A DNA stretch of 6,267 nucleotides from Chloroflexota bacterium. Its GTDB lineage: Bacteria > Chloroflexota > Limnocylindria > Limnocylindrales > CSP1-4. The stretch covers positions 1-6,267 of the forward strand of contig VBHW01000258.1 of the NCBI GenBank assembly GCA_005881055.1, in the 5' to 3' direction. The notes under the pieces are model-generated. The model searched no databases. It saw only the letters and a program-made list of their open reading frames with translations, and was not told the origin of the DNA. Of the stretch, positions 1 through 6,267 are shown piece by piece (position 1 is the first letter of the stretch; each line of letters starts with the position of its first letter). Both the position numbers and the translations under genes were made by a program.

Positions 1-825
1 CCGGAGCAGCTCCGGCCGATGCTCCCGCGGCCGGCGCCGGAGCCGTTCGACTCGTCCGACCACCTCTTCGAGCCATCCTGGGACGGGGAGCGGGCCCTGG
101 CGTTCATCGAGTCCGCGGATCGAGGGCCGCTGCGGCTCCTCGACGCGACGGGTCGCGACCTGGCCGGGCTCCTCCCCGAGCTCGACGACCTGCCCGCCCG
201 GATCCTCGCCCGCTCGGCGGTCATCGATGGGGAGCTCGTCGTCGTCGATCCGGCCGGTCGCGCGAACCCCGCAGCGCTGCGAGCGAGGCTCCGCGGGGAG
301 CCGGGGCCGCCGGTCGCGTACCTCGTTTTCGACATCCTCGTGCTCGACGGCCGGCCGCTTCTCGGCGAACCACTGTGGCGTCGCCGCGACGCGCTCCGAC
401 GGACCCTCACCCCAGGGGAATCCGTCGTGGCCGTGCCGGCGATCATCGGCGAGGGACGCGCGCTCCACGGCGCGGTACGCGCGCAGGGGATCGCGGCGGT
501 CATGGCGCGCGTCCGGACGAGCCCGTACCTGCCGGGCGTCCGCAGCCGCTTGTGGCGGGTCGTGGCGAGTGCGGAAGTACACGGGCAGGCCGATGGCGAC
601 GGAGCCGCAGCCGAGGGGGGCCAAACCACGGCCAGGGACATCGAGCGCCAGGGGTCGTTCGACCTGACGGAGGCCGGCGCTGGCGCGGGTGCCGAGAAAC
701 GCGACGAGAAGGCGCAGGGGGGCGCCGCGCCCGGCGACGCCCAGCGGCCGTCGACCGGCGTGAGCCCAGCCGCCGCACCCGTGCTGGCCGTCTTCCGCCG
801 CCTTCCGTTCGACGACGAGGCGTAA
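1..825 (+). CDS. LigD-like ATP-dependent DNA ligase domain protein, probable pseudoenzyme (5' partial)
   Basis: The frame is open at the left edge. The first codons read PEQLRPM, which matches the LRPML stretch that usually opens a LigD ligase domain, so the true start lies upstream and ATG 19 is probably internal. Numbering from that Met, the adenylation-domain scaffold is clear. It shows FEPSWDGERAL (18-27), GRDLAGLLPEL (45-55), IDGELVVVD (69-77), YLVFDILVLDGRPL (101-114) and SPYLPGVRSRLW (168-179). The family expects the AMP-accepting lysine at position 20 (KxDG); here it is Ser. Other expected residues are also changed: the SRNG arginine is Ala43, the motif IV EGIVAK Glu is Ala159 and its Lys is Arg164, and the motif V lysines are Val181 and Ala183. 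Asp22, Gly23, Arg25 and the DGE at 70-72 remain. No OB-fold domain follows; residues 185-268 are a low-complexity Gly/Ala tail ending RRLPFDDEA. The fold assignment is fairly sure. Loss of ligase activity is inferred. A structural or nucleotide-binding role is possible but not shown. Confidence 0.8.
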   Translation, partial: PEQLRPMLPRPAPEPFDSSDHLFEPSWDGERALAFIESADRGPLRLLDATGRDLAGLLPELDDLPARILARSAVIDGELVVVDPAGRANPAALRARLRGEPGPPVAYLVFDILVLDGRPLLGEPLWRRRDALRRTLTPGESVVAVPAIIGEGRALHGAVRAQGIAAVMARVRTSPYLPGVRSRLWRVVASAEVHGQADGDGAAAEGGQTTARDIERQGSFDLTEAGAGAGAEKRDEKAQGGAAPGDAQRPSTGVSPAAAPVLAVFRRLPFDDEA

Positions 826-827
826 GG
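824..827 (+). promoter_or_regulatory. Candidate ribosome binding site AAGG for the CTG start at 834
   Basis: AAGG overlaps the TAA stop of the ligase-like gene and sits six bases before CTG 834. It is the best support for that start, because no standard start codon lies in the reading frame between here and the first membrane segment. A second CTG at 894 is preceded by GGAG (884-887), also with six bases of spacing, so the choice is not settled. Confidence 0.3.
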
Positions 828-833
828 CCCGAC

Positions 834-1478
834 CTGCCTCCGCGCCCAGACGACGCATCTGCGTCGGGCGGAGAGAACGACCCGGAGCCGGCACTGGAGG
901 CCCAGCCCGCCCCCGAGCCGGAGGCCGCGCCGCCCGCGCCTCCGGTCGCGCCTCCCGGACCCTACGCGTCGCCAACGCCGCCCGGCCATGGCCGCCCCGG
1001 CGGCCGCGACGGCTCCTGGGTCGGCGGCCTCGTCCTCGTCACGATCGGCCTCGCGTTCCTGCTCGGCCAGCTGCTGCCGAACGCCGGGCGGTTCGTGCCG
1101 TTGCTCGTCGGCCTGTCGTTCCTCGCGGTGTTCCTCGTCACGCGGAACTACGGCTTCCTCGTGCCCGGCGGCATCGTCACGGGGGTCGGTGCCGGCGTCG
1201 TGCTCGCGGTCGAGGACCAGGGCCGCGTGGGCGGCGGGCTGTTCCTCGTGAGCCTCGGGATCGGCTTCATCGGGATCTACGTCGTCGGCGCGCTGTTCCG
1301 GCTGCGCGAGAACCATCCCTGGCCGCTCGTCCCGGGCGGCATCCTTGCGACGCTCGGAGCGATCACGCTCGCGGGGACCCGCTACGGCGACGTGTCCCGC
1401 TACGCCTGGCCGGTCGCGCTCATCGCCCTCGGCGCCGCGTTCCTGCTGCGCGGGCTCCTGCGCCGGCCGCCGACCTGA
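834..1478 (+). CDS. Small six-span membrane protein with proline-rich N-terminus
   Basis: From CTG 834 the product is 214 residues. Residues 1-60 are disordered and rich in Pro, Ala and Glu. Six hydrophobic segments follow at about 62-81, 87-103, 108-126, 132-155, 163-181 and 190-209, and the protein ends in a basic RGLLRRPPT tail. The Gly-rich segments (GGLVLVTIGLAFLLG, LVPGGI, PVALIALGAAFLLRG) resemble the LiaF/DUF5668-type membrane region found in many bacterial envelope-stress proteins. This is a resemblance recalled by eye, not a database match. Segments 1-3 and 4-6 look like two copies of one unit. No enzymatic motif is visible and I cannot name a function. The gene begins eight bases after the ligase-like stop, so the two are probably co-transcribed. 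The coding frame is convincing from the hydrophobic pattern and GC-rich third positions. The start is weak: CTG 834 or CTG 894 are the only reasonable choices, since the first in-frame GTG (1095) falls inside membrane segment 2. Confidence 0.72.
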   Translation: MPPRPDDASASGGENDPEPALEAQPAPEPEAAPPAPPVAPPGPYASPTPPGHGRPGGRDGSWVGGLVLVTIGLAFLLGQLLPNAGRFVPLLVGLSFLAVFLVTRNYGFLVPGGIVTGVGAGVVLAVEDQGRVGGGLFLVSLGIGFIGIYVVGALFRLRENHPWPLVPGGILATLGAITLAGTRYGDVSRYAWPVALIALGAAFLLRGLLRRPPT

Positions 1479-1519
1479 TCGAGCGGGCGCCCTCGCCCCG
1501 GCGTTGCCGCCGACCTGAT
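1466..1519 (+). repeat. 14-base direct repeat at the end of the membrane-protein gene
   Basis: The 14 bases GCCGCCGACCTGAT occur at 1466-1479 and again, exactly, at 1506-1519, 40 bases apart. The first copy encodes the last residues and the TGA stop of the membrane-protein gene. The second lies in the gap before the convergent permease. The flanking bases do not match well, so this looks like a short local duplication rather than a mobile-element footprint. Confidence 0.6.
1499..1512. terminator. Possible short GC stem-loop between convergent genes
   Basis: CGGCG (1499-1503) pairs with CGCCG (1508-1512) around a four-base loop. On the minus strand, downstream of the permease stop, the loop reads GCAA, a GNRA-type tetraloop. 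A second five-pair stem, GGGCG (1485-1489) with CGCCC (1494-1498), lies beside it. Neither is followed by a T-run, so a classical intrinsic terminator is not supported. The position between two converging genes is the main reason to list it. Confidence 0.22.
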
Positions 1520-1524
1520 TCCCG

Positions 1525-2834
1525 TCAGCGCCGCCGCATCGCCGCGAAGAACAGCCGCACGCCCGGCCGCTGCCCGTAGAGCAGGACCCCGGCGTCGTAC
1601 ACCCGCTCGGCGAGGACCGCGACGACGCCGATCGACCCGACGAGCTGACCGCGATCTCCCACGGCTCGGCCGACCCGACCATGATCCGGGCGACCATGAC
1701 GAACGGGCTGAGGAACGGCACGAACGAGAGGACGACGACCCAGCGTGCCGCGATCGATCCCAGCCCGATGATCGCGAGCAGGTAGCCGGCCATCGTCAGG
1801 AAGCTCAGCGGCATCGCGAGCTGCTGCACGTCCTCCTGGCGACTGACGAGCGAACCGGCCGCCGCGTACACGAACGCATACTGCACGAGCGCGAGCAGGA
1901 AGAACGCCGCGTAGGCGGCGAGCATGCCCGGGGTGAGGCTGACGATCGGCGCACCGGGACCGACCGACGGGTCGAGGACGAGCGCCGCGATCCGGTCTTG
2001 GAGAAGGAAGACTCCCAGGGCGGGAAGGACGATCGCAAGGCACTGGGTCAGCCCCGCCGCTCCGACGCCGACCACCTTGCCGACCAGGAGGGTGCGCGGG
2101 CGCGTCGCGCTGAGGAGGAGCTCCATCACGCGGCTCGTCTTCTCCGTCGCGACGCTCGTCGCCACCCACATCCCGTAGGTCACGAGCGAGATGAAGAGGA
2201 GGACGACGAAGACCGTCGCGAGGATCGAGCGGCCGGCGAGCTGCTGCTGGTCGATCGGCTTCGCGTCGCTGCCCCCCGCCGAGATGACCGTCTGGACGTC
2301 GAACGAGGGCTGGCGAAAGACCGGCGCGTCGGCGCCCCGCGGCAGGCTGCCCGTCCATTCGAGGATCGCCACGCCTTCCGCGGCGAAGGCGATCACCTGA
2401 GCGCGTGCGCTCGTCGCGCTGTCACGCGCGTGGAACGCGAAATCGAGGCCGCCGTCACCCCTCCTCGTGACGCTCAGCACCCCGTCGAGGCGTCCCGCCG
2501 CGACGTCGGCGATCGCAGCTTGGACGTCATCCGCGCGCCCGATCAGGAACGGCTTCTCCCAGCGCGCAGGGTCCTGGCCGGGCGGAGGCCTGTTGAGGAG
2601 CCCGTCCACGATCGAGACGGTGTCGTCGGCGAGCGCCGGGTCCGGCGCGACGACCGCGATCCGGACGATCGAGTGCTGGTCGAGGTACTTGATCGCGATG
2701 GGCATGAGCGCGATCGCGACGGCCAGGAGGGCGACCAGGAGCGTGGTGACACGGAACGCGCGGCTCGTGATCCGGTCGCGGTACTCGCGGCGAGCAACGA
2801 GCCATGTGTTGGCAACGCCGGGCCAGCGGGTCAT
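1525..2834 (-). pseudogene. NatB/ABC-2 type ABC transporter permease, frameshifted near its 3' end
   Basis: This is the membrane subunit of an ABC exporter, partner of the ATPase just upstream. From ATG 2834 the frame gives MTRWPGVANTWLVARREYRD, then a membrane span (about 31-48) and an extracytoplasmic domain of about 150 residues. The NatB-family signature VATEKTSRVMELLLSATRPR is at 228-247. Further membrane segments lie at about 204-226, 253-278, 305-328, 340-362 and 365-386. At residue 396 (PWEIAV, base 1647) this frame turns into Ser/Arg/Cys-rich nonsense. The conserved family C-terminus (VYDAGVLLYGQRP, then FFAAMRRR and TGA) continues in the neighbouring frame, which begins QLVGSIGVVAVLAERVY. 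A -1 shift, equivalent to one missing base, joins them into exactly 436 codons plus stop. No slippery heptamer is present, so programmed frameshifting is unlikely. It is either a true loss of the last membrane segment or an assembly error. The start overlaps the ATPase stop (ATGA). Function is assigned by family; the substrate is unknown. Confidence 0.85.
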
Positions 2835-3847
2835 CCGACAGCCTCGTGAGAAGGCGCCGTCCCGGGCGCGGCATCGCCCGCGGCGTCGTCCGAGGCACCG
2901 TCCGCGGCTGTGCTGCCCGGCTTCGCGAGATGGCGCTCCTCGCCCACCGGTCGGCCCACGTGCTCGATGAAGATCTCCTCCAGCGACGGATCGGCGATCT
3001 CGTAGCGGGTCACTCGTATGCCACGCGCGAGCGCCGTCCGGAGGATCACCTCCGGGTCTCGCTCCCGGTCGATGTCGAGCTCGGTGAAATCCTGGCCTGG
3101 CCGAACGATCCGCACGCCGGGGATGGCCGACAGCCAGCCCATGCCGCCGTCACCGGCGATGGCCAGCCGGACACGTCGACGACCGGACGCTCGTCGCACG
3201 TCTGCGAGCCTGCCGCCGACGACGACCCGGCCACGGTCCACGATCGCGATGGAGTCGCAGAGCTCTTCGACGGTGTCCATCTGGTGCGTGCTGAAGACGA
3301 GGGTCTTGCCCCGGTCGCGCATCTCGACGAATGCTTCCTTGAGGAGGGCCGCGTTCACCGGATCGAGCCCGCTGAACGGCTCGTCCATGACGAGCACCTC
3401 GGGGTCGTGGACGATCGAGGCGATGAACTGGACCTTCTGCTGGTTGCCCTTCGAGAGTTCCTCGGCTCGTCGCTCGGCGTACTCGGGGATGCGCAGCCGC
3501 GCGAGCCATCCGCGGATCTCGCGCGCGGCACTCGAGCGCTCGACGCCGTATAGCCCGGCGAAGAACTGCAGCTGGTCGAGGACGGTCATCCTGCCGTAGA
3601 GCCCGCGCTCCTCGGGCAGGTAACCCCATGTGCGCCGGGGGAGCTCGTTGGTGGGGCGGCCACGCCACGTGACCGTCCCCGAATCCGCCGTGAGGATGTC
3701 GAGGACGATGCGCATCGTCGTCGTCTTGCCAGCGCCGTTCGCGCCGAGGAAGCCGAAGACGGCGCCGGGCTGGACCGTGAACGAGACGCCGTCGAGCGCG
3801 ACGACGTCGCGGAAGCGCTTGCGCAGGGAGTCGATCTCGAGGGTCAT
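2831..3847 (-). CDS. ABC transporter ATP-binding protein, NatA type with C-terminal DUF4162-like domain
   Basis: This 338-residue subunit should hydrolyse ATP in the cytoplasm to drive the adjacent NatB-type permease. All nucleotide-binding motifs are intact: Walker A GANGAGKT (35-42), a YLPEERGLYGRMTV Q-loop region (77-90) in the form usual for this subfamily, signature LSKGNQQK (131-138), Walker B VLVMDEP (151-157), D-loop SGLDP (159-163) and switch histidine STHQM (H188). Residues about 222-297, ending SLEEIFIEHVG, match the C-terminal regulatory region (DUF4162) common in NatA-like proteins. Residues 300-338 are a low-complexity Ala/Asp/Gly tail. The start MTLEIDSLRKRF at ATG 3847 fits the family. 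Upstream in-frame starts would overlap the P-type ATPase gene and encode junk. The only purine-rich motif, AGAGG at 3862-3866, is 14 bases away, so the ribosome site is weak. NatA/NatB is named for sodium export, but many relatives move other substrates, so no substrate is assigned here. Confidence 0.95.
   Translation of the reverse strand: MTLEIDSLRKRFRDVVALDGVSFTVQPGAVFGFLGANGAGKTTTMRIVLDILTADSGTVTWRGRPTNELPRRTWGYLPEERGLYGRMTVLDQLQFFAGLYGVERSSAAREIRGWLARLRIPEYAERRAEELSKGNQQKVQFIASIVHDPEVLVMDEPFSGLDPVNAALLKEAFVEMRDRGKTLVFSTHQMDTVEELCDSIAIVDRGRVVVGGRLADVRRASGRRRVRLAIAGDGGMGWLSAIPGVRIVRPGQDFTELDIDRERDPEVILRTALARGIRVTRYEIADPSLEEIFIEHVGRPVGEERHLAKPGSTAADGASDDAAGDAAPGTAPSHEAVG
2842..2845 (-). promoter_or_regulatory. 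Ribosome binding site GAGG for the permease
   Basis: GAGG on the minus strand lies seven bases before ATG 2834, inside the last codons of the ABC ATPase gene. Together with the ATGA overlap of stop and start, it fixes the permease start and indicates translational coupling of the two subunits. Confidence 0.6.
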
Positions 3848-3935
3848 CGCGGGGGATCGGGCCTCTGTCGGGTCGCGTGGAGGATAGCGGCACACCTTTC
3901 GAACGATCGATGGCGCACGAGCGTTAGTGGCACGC

Positions 3936-6267
3936 CTACGCCACCCACACCGTCCGGCACCCCGCCCGTGCGAGCTGGGCGACGAGCGCCGGCCCGACGG
4001 CGACGATCGCGACGAGCGCCCAGTCCAGCGCGTCGAGCGGCGCGGCACGGAACGCGCCCGCGATCGGCGGGACGAACGGGATCGCGACCTGGATGACGAC
4101 GACCGCCAGGCATGCCACCGCGAGGACCGCGTTCGAGGGCAACCGCCAGACGGGTACCGACAGGCTGCGGTTCGCGAACGCCCGGACCGCCTGCGCGCAC
4201 ACGAGGGCCGTGAACGCGAGCCAGCGCGCGTGCTCGAAGCCGCCGCCCCGGTATTCGACGAGGGCCAGGGCGGCGACCGCGCTGAACGCCCCGGCGACGG
4301 CCGTCCGGAGCAGGAGATCGGCTGGAAGCAGGGGTGCTCCCACCGGTCGCGGAGGACGTTCGAGGAGGTCCGGCTCGGCGGGCTCGCGCTCGAAGGCGAT
4401 CGAGGTCGACGTGTCGATGAAGAGCTCGAGCCACAGGATCTGGATCGGCAGGAGCGGCTGCCCGAACCCCGCCAGGGTCGCGATGAGCACGAACCCGAGC
4501 AGCGCGACGTGGGTGGAGATGAGGAACACGAGGCCCTTGCGGACGTTGTCGACGATCCGCCGGCCCTCGGCGAGGCCGTACATGAGCGTCGCGAACGAGT
4601 CGTCGCCGAGGACGAGATCGGAAGCCTCGCGGGCGACGGCCGTGCCGCTGCCCATCGCGACCGCGACGTCGGCTCGGTGGAGCGCCGGCGCGTCGTTCAC
4701 GCCGTCGCCGGTCACGGCGACCATCCGTCCACCCGCCCGGGCCACGCGGACGAGGCGCTCCTTGTCGTCCGGCGTGCTGCGTGCGACGACGTGGAGGGAC
4801 GGGAGCTCGACGCCCAGGCGGGCGTCGTCCCAGCGTGCCACCTCGGCCCCCGTCACGATCCGTTCGTCGCCGAGCCCGGCCGCCCTCGCCACGGCCGCGG
4901 CGGTCCGGGGATGGTCGCCCGTGACGACGACCACCGCGATCCCCGCCCGTGCCGCGTCGCGAAGCGCTTCCCGGATCCCCGGCCGGAGCGGGTCGGCGAA
5001 GCCGATGAGCGCCCGTACGCGCCAGCCGTCTCCTGTCGCGCTTGGACGCCCGTCGGCGGCCTCCTCCTCGAGGCTCGCGTTCGCGCCGGATCGTTCCGCG
5101 AGCGCGACACACCGCTGGCCGGCATCGGTTGCGGCATCCACGAGTGCCGTCCAGCGTCCTGCCGCCGGGTGGCCATCGCCCAGCCCGTGGCCCGCGAGAC
5201 GGAACACCGCCTCGGGCGCGCCGAGCGCGAGTCCGACGATCTCGCCGCCGGGTCGCCGCAGTCGCGCACGCGCGACCGGCATCGCATCGGAGACCGGGAG
5301 GGACTCGACGAGATCCACCGGATCGAGATCCGCAGATCCGCCCCGCGCGACGACCGCCCGGCCGAGCGCGCCCGTGAACGAGCCTGGGACGACACCGTCG
5401 CCGACCGACCAGGCGTCGTCCTCCGCCCGGAGGGCATCGTCGAGGATCGCTCGCTGCTCGGCGGCCGCATCGACCGGCCCGTCCTGCGCGACCACCGAGG
5501 CGACCTCGAGCCGATTCGCCGTCAGCGTGCCCGTCTTGTCGGTGACGATGAGGTCGACGGCGCCGAGCGATTCCTCCGCGTTCAGCCGCCGCACGAGCAC
5601 GCCCCGTCGCAGCAGCCGGTAGGCGCCGAGCCCGAGGACGACGGCCAGGAGGATCGGCGGCTCCTCGGGAATCGCGGCGATCGCCGCAGAGATGCCTGCC
5701 AGGAGGTTCGCCCCGGCCGGCTGGCCACGGGCGAATCCGAGCGCGGTCACGAGGACGATCAGGCCGATCGCGACCGCCAGGAGGACCCGAACGAGGCGGT
5801 CGAGCTCGAGCTGGAGGGGCGACCGCGGGCGCTCGGCCGCTCCCAGCCGATCGGCGATCCGGCCCACCTCCGTCGCCCGGCCGATGGCGACGACGATCCC
5901 CTCGCCCCGGCCGCCGACCACGCTCGAGCCGGAGTACGCGATCGACCGCCGGTCGATGAGCGCGCTGTCGGGAGGATCCGGCACGACGGCCGCCGGCTCG
6001 GGCAGGGACTCGCCGGTGAGGAGGCTCCGATCGAGGAGCAGTCGCTCTGCCCGGGCGACCCGCAGGTCGGCCGGAACGACGTCGCCGACGCGGACGAGCA
6101 CGACGTCCCCGGGGACGAGGCTCGCCGCCGGGAGGTCGACGACGTGGCCGTCACGGCGCACGCGCGCCCGCGGGGCGCTGGCATCGCGGAGCGCGTCGAG
6201 CGCGCGGTCGCCGCGATACTCCGTCACGACGTCGGCGCCGACGATCGGCACGAGGGCGATGAGCACG
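3936..6267 (-). CDS. Cation-translocating P-type ATPase, PEEFP-like group (5' partial)
   Basis: This is an ion pump of the cytoplasmic membrane that cycles through a phospho-aspartate. The frame runs off the right edge; the first visible residues belong to membrane helix 2, so the N-terminal segment and M1 are outside. Numbering from the codon at 6266, motifs in order are the actuator loop LLTGES (82-87), M3 (about 158-178), M4 with IPEEPP (199-204), phosphorylation site DKTGTLT (243-249, Asp243), DPLRPG (425-430), TGDHPRT (449-455), TPDDKERLV (498-506) and TGDGVNDAP (519-527). C-terminal helices include LELFIDTSTSIAFEREPAEPDLLERPPRP (613-641) and end at 776. The M4 and M6 patterns recall a bacterial subgroup with PEEFP and LELIIDP motifs rather than classical calcium pumps; this is from memory. 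The nucleotide-binding lysine of the KGAPE motif is Leu348 (LGAPE). Ion specificity cannot be read from the sequence. An 88-base gap separates it from the ABC ATPase gene downstream. Confidence 0.93.
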   Translation of the reverse strand, partial: VLIALVPIVGADVVTEYRGDRALDALRDASAPRARVRRDGHVVDLPAASLVPGDVVLVRVGDVVPADLRVARAERLLLDRSLLTGESLPEPAAVVPDPPDSALIDRRSIAYSGSSVVGGRGEGIVVAIGRATEVGRIADRLGAAERPRSPLQLELDRLVRVLLAVAIGLIVLVTALGFARGQPAGANLLAGISAAIAAIPEEPPILLAVVLGLGAYRLLRRGVLVRRLNAEESLGAVDLIVTDKTGTLTANRLEVASVVAQDGPVDAAAEQRAILDDALRAEDDAWSVGDGVVPGSFTGALGRAVVARGGSADLDPVDLVESLPVSDAMPVARARLRRPGGEIVGLALGAPEAVFRLAGHGLGDGHPAAGRWTALVDAATDAGQRCVALAERSGANASLEEEAADGRPSATGDGWRVRALIGFADPLRPGIREALRDAARAGIAVVVVTGDHPRTAAAVARAAGLGDERIVTGAEVARWDDARLGVELPSLHVVARSTPDDKERLVRVARAGGRMVAVTGDGVNDAPALHRADVAVAMGSGTAVAREASDLVLGDDSFATLMYGLAEGRRIVDNVRKGLVFLISTHVALLGFVLIATLAGFGQPLLPIQILWLELFIDTSTSIAFEREPAEPDLLERPPRPVGAPLLPADLLLRTAVAGAFSAVAALALVEYRGGGFEHARWLAFTALVCAQAVRAFANRSLSVPVWRLPSNAVLAVACLAVVVIQVAIPFVPPIAGAFRAAPLDALDWALVAIVAVGPALVAQLARAGCRTVWVA

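Noticed and set aside
375..833. Extension of the membrane-protein frame upstream to ATG 375 or GTG 552
   Set aside because: The upstream part is Arg/Gly-rich and lies within the ligase-like gene, whose frame holds recognisable motifs there. A start that deep would add about 100-150 junk residues.
988..1251. Plus-strand frame from ATG 988
   Set aside because: It gives a Ser/Ala/Cys-rich product in the wrong frame of the six-span membrane protein; no separate gene is supported.
1640..1662. Programmed -1 frameshifting of the permease
   Set aside because: The bases around the shift (GCG GTC AGC TCG on the coding strand) contain no X XXY YYZ slippery heptamer or homopolymer. A missing base is the simpler explanation.
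3598..3624. Apparent absence of the Q-loop glutamine in the ABC ATPase (YLPEERGLYG)
   Set aside because: As I recall, a PEERGLY form is normal for NatA-like ATPases, so this is not a loss of function.
3881..3909. Promoter for the ABC genes with a TATCCT -10 box (minus strand, 3886-3881)
   Set aside because: No acceptable -35 hexamer lies 16-18 bases upstream (the bases read CGATCG or close to it), so the match is no better than chance.
3844..5112. Second minus-strand open frame of about 422 codons overlapping the P-type ATPase
   Set aside because: The translation is Arg/Gly/Pro-rich junk in the wrong frame of a well-supported gene.
4093..5622. Long plus-strand open frame of about 509 codons opposite the P-type ATPase
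   Set aside because: Its product is Ser/Thr/Arg/Ala-rich with no domain pattern, while the opposite strand carries every P-type ATPase motif. It is an open antisense frame caused by high GC.

Overview
The window is a very GC-rich (roughly 70% by eye), tightly packed piece of bacterial chromosome. Nearly every codon in the real genes ends in G or C. Base composition and protein style (proline/alanine-rich disordered tails, few Lys or Asn) suggest a high-GC lineage such as Chloroflexota (Limnocylindria-like) or Actinomycetota. Nothing here decides between them. No tRNA, rRNA, CRISPR array, insertion sequence or phage gene was seen.

Layout: two plus-strand genes on the left converge with three minus-strand genes on the right, meeting in a 46-base gap at about 1479-1524. 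On the plus strand, 1-825 is the 3' part of a protein with the fold of the LigD-type ATP-dependent DNA ligase adenylation domain. It lacks the catalytic lysine and several other active-site residues, so it looks like a pseudoenzyme. It is followed eight bases later by a small membrane protein (about 834-1478) with a proline-rich N-terminus, six predicted membrane segments and an internal duplication. No ATG, GTG or TTG start is available between the ligase stop and the first membrane segment, so a CTG start is proposed.

On the minus strand, read right to left, come three genes. The first is a P-type cation-transporting ATPase missing its N-terminus (3936-6267, running off the window). After an 88-base gap comes an ABC transporter ATPase of the NatA type (2831-3847). 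Its stop codon overlaps the start of a NatB/ABC-2 type permease (1525-2834) in an ATGA junction. The permease needs a -1 change of frame near position 1647 to join its body to its conserved C-terminus. It is therefore either a recent pseudogene or carries an assembly error.

The ABC pair should form one export complex in the cytoplasmic membrane. The P-type ATPase is a separate pump that may share transcription or may simply be adjacent. The most notable points are the catalytically stripped ligase-like protein, the permease frameshift, and the loss of the usual nucleotide-binding lysine in the P-type ATPase. No clearly new multi-gene system is evident.
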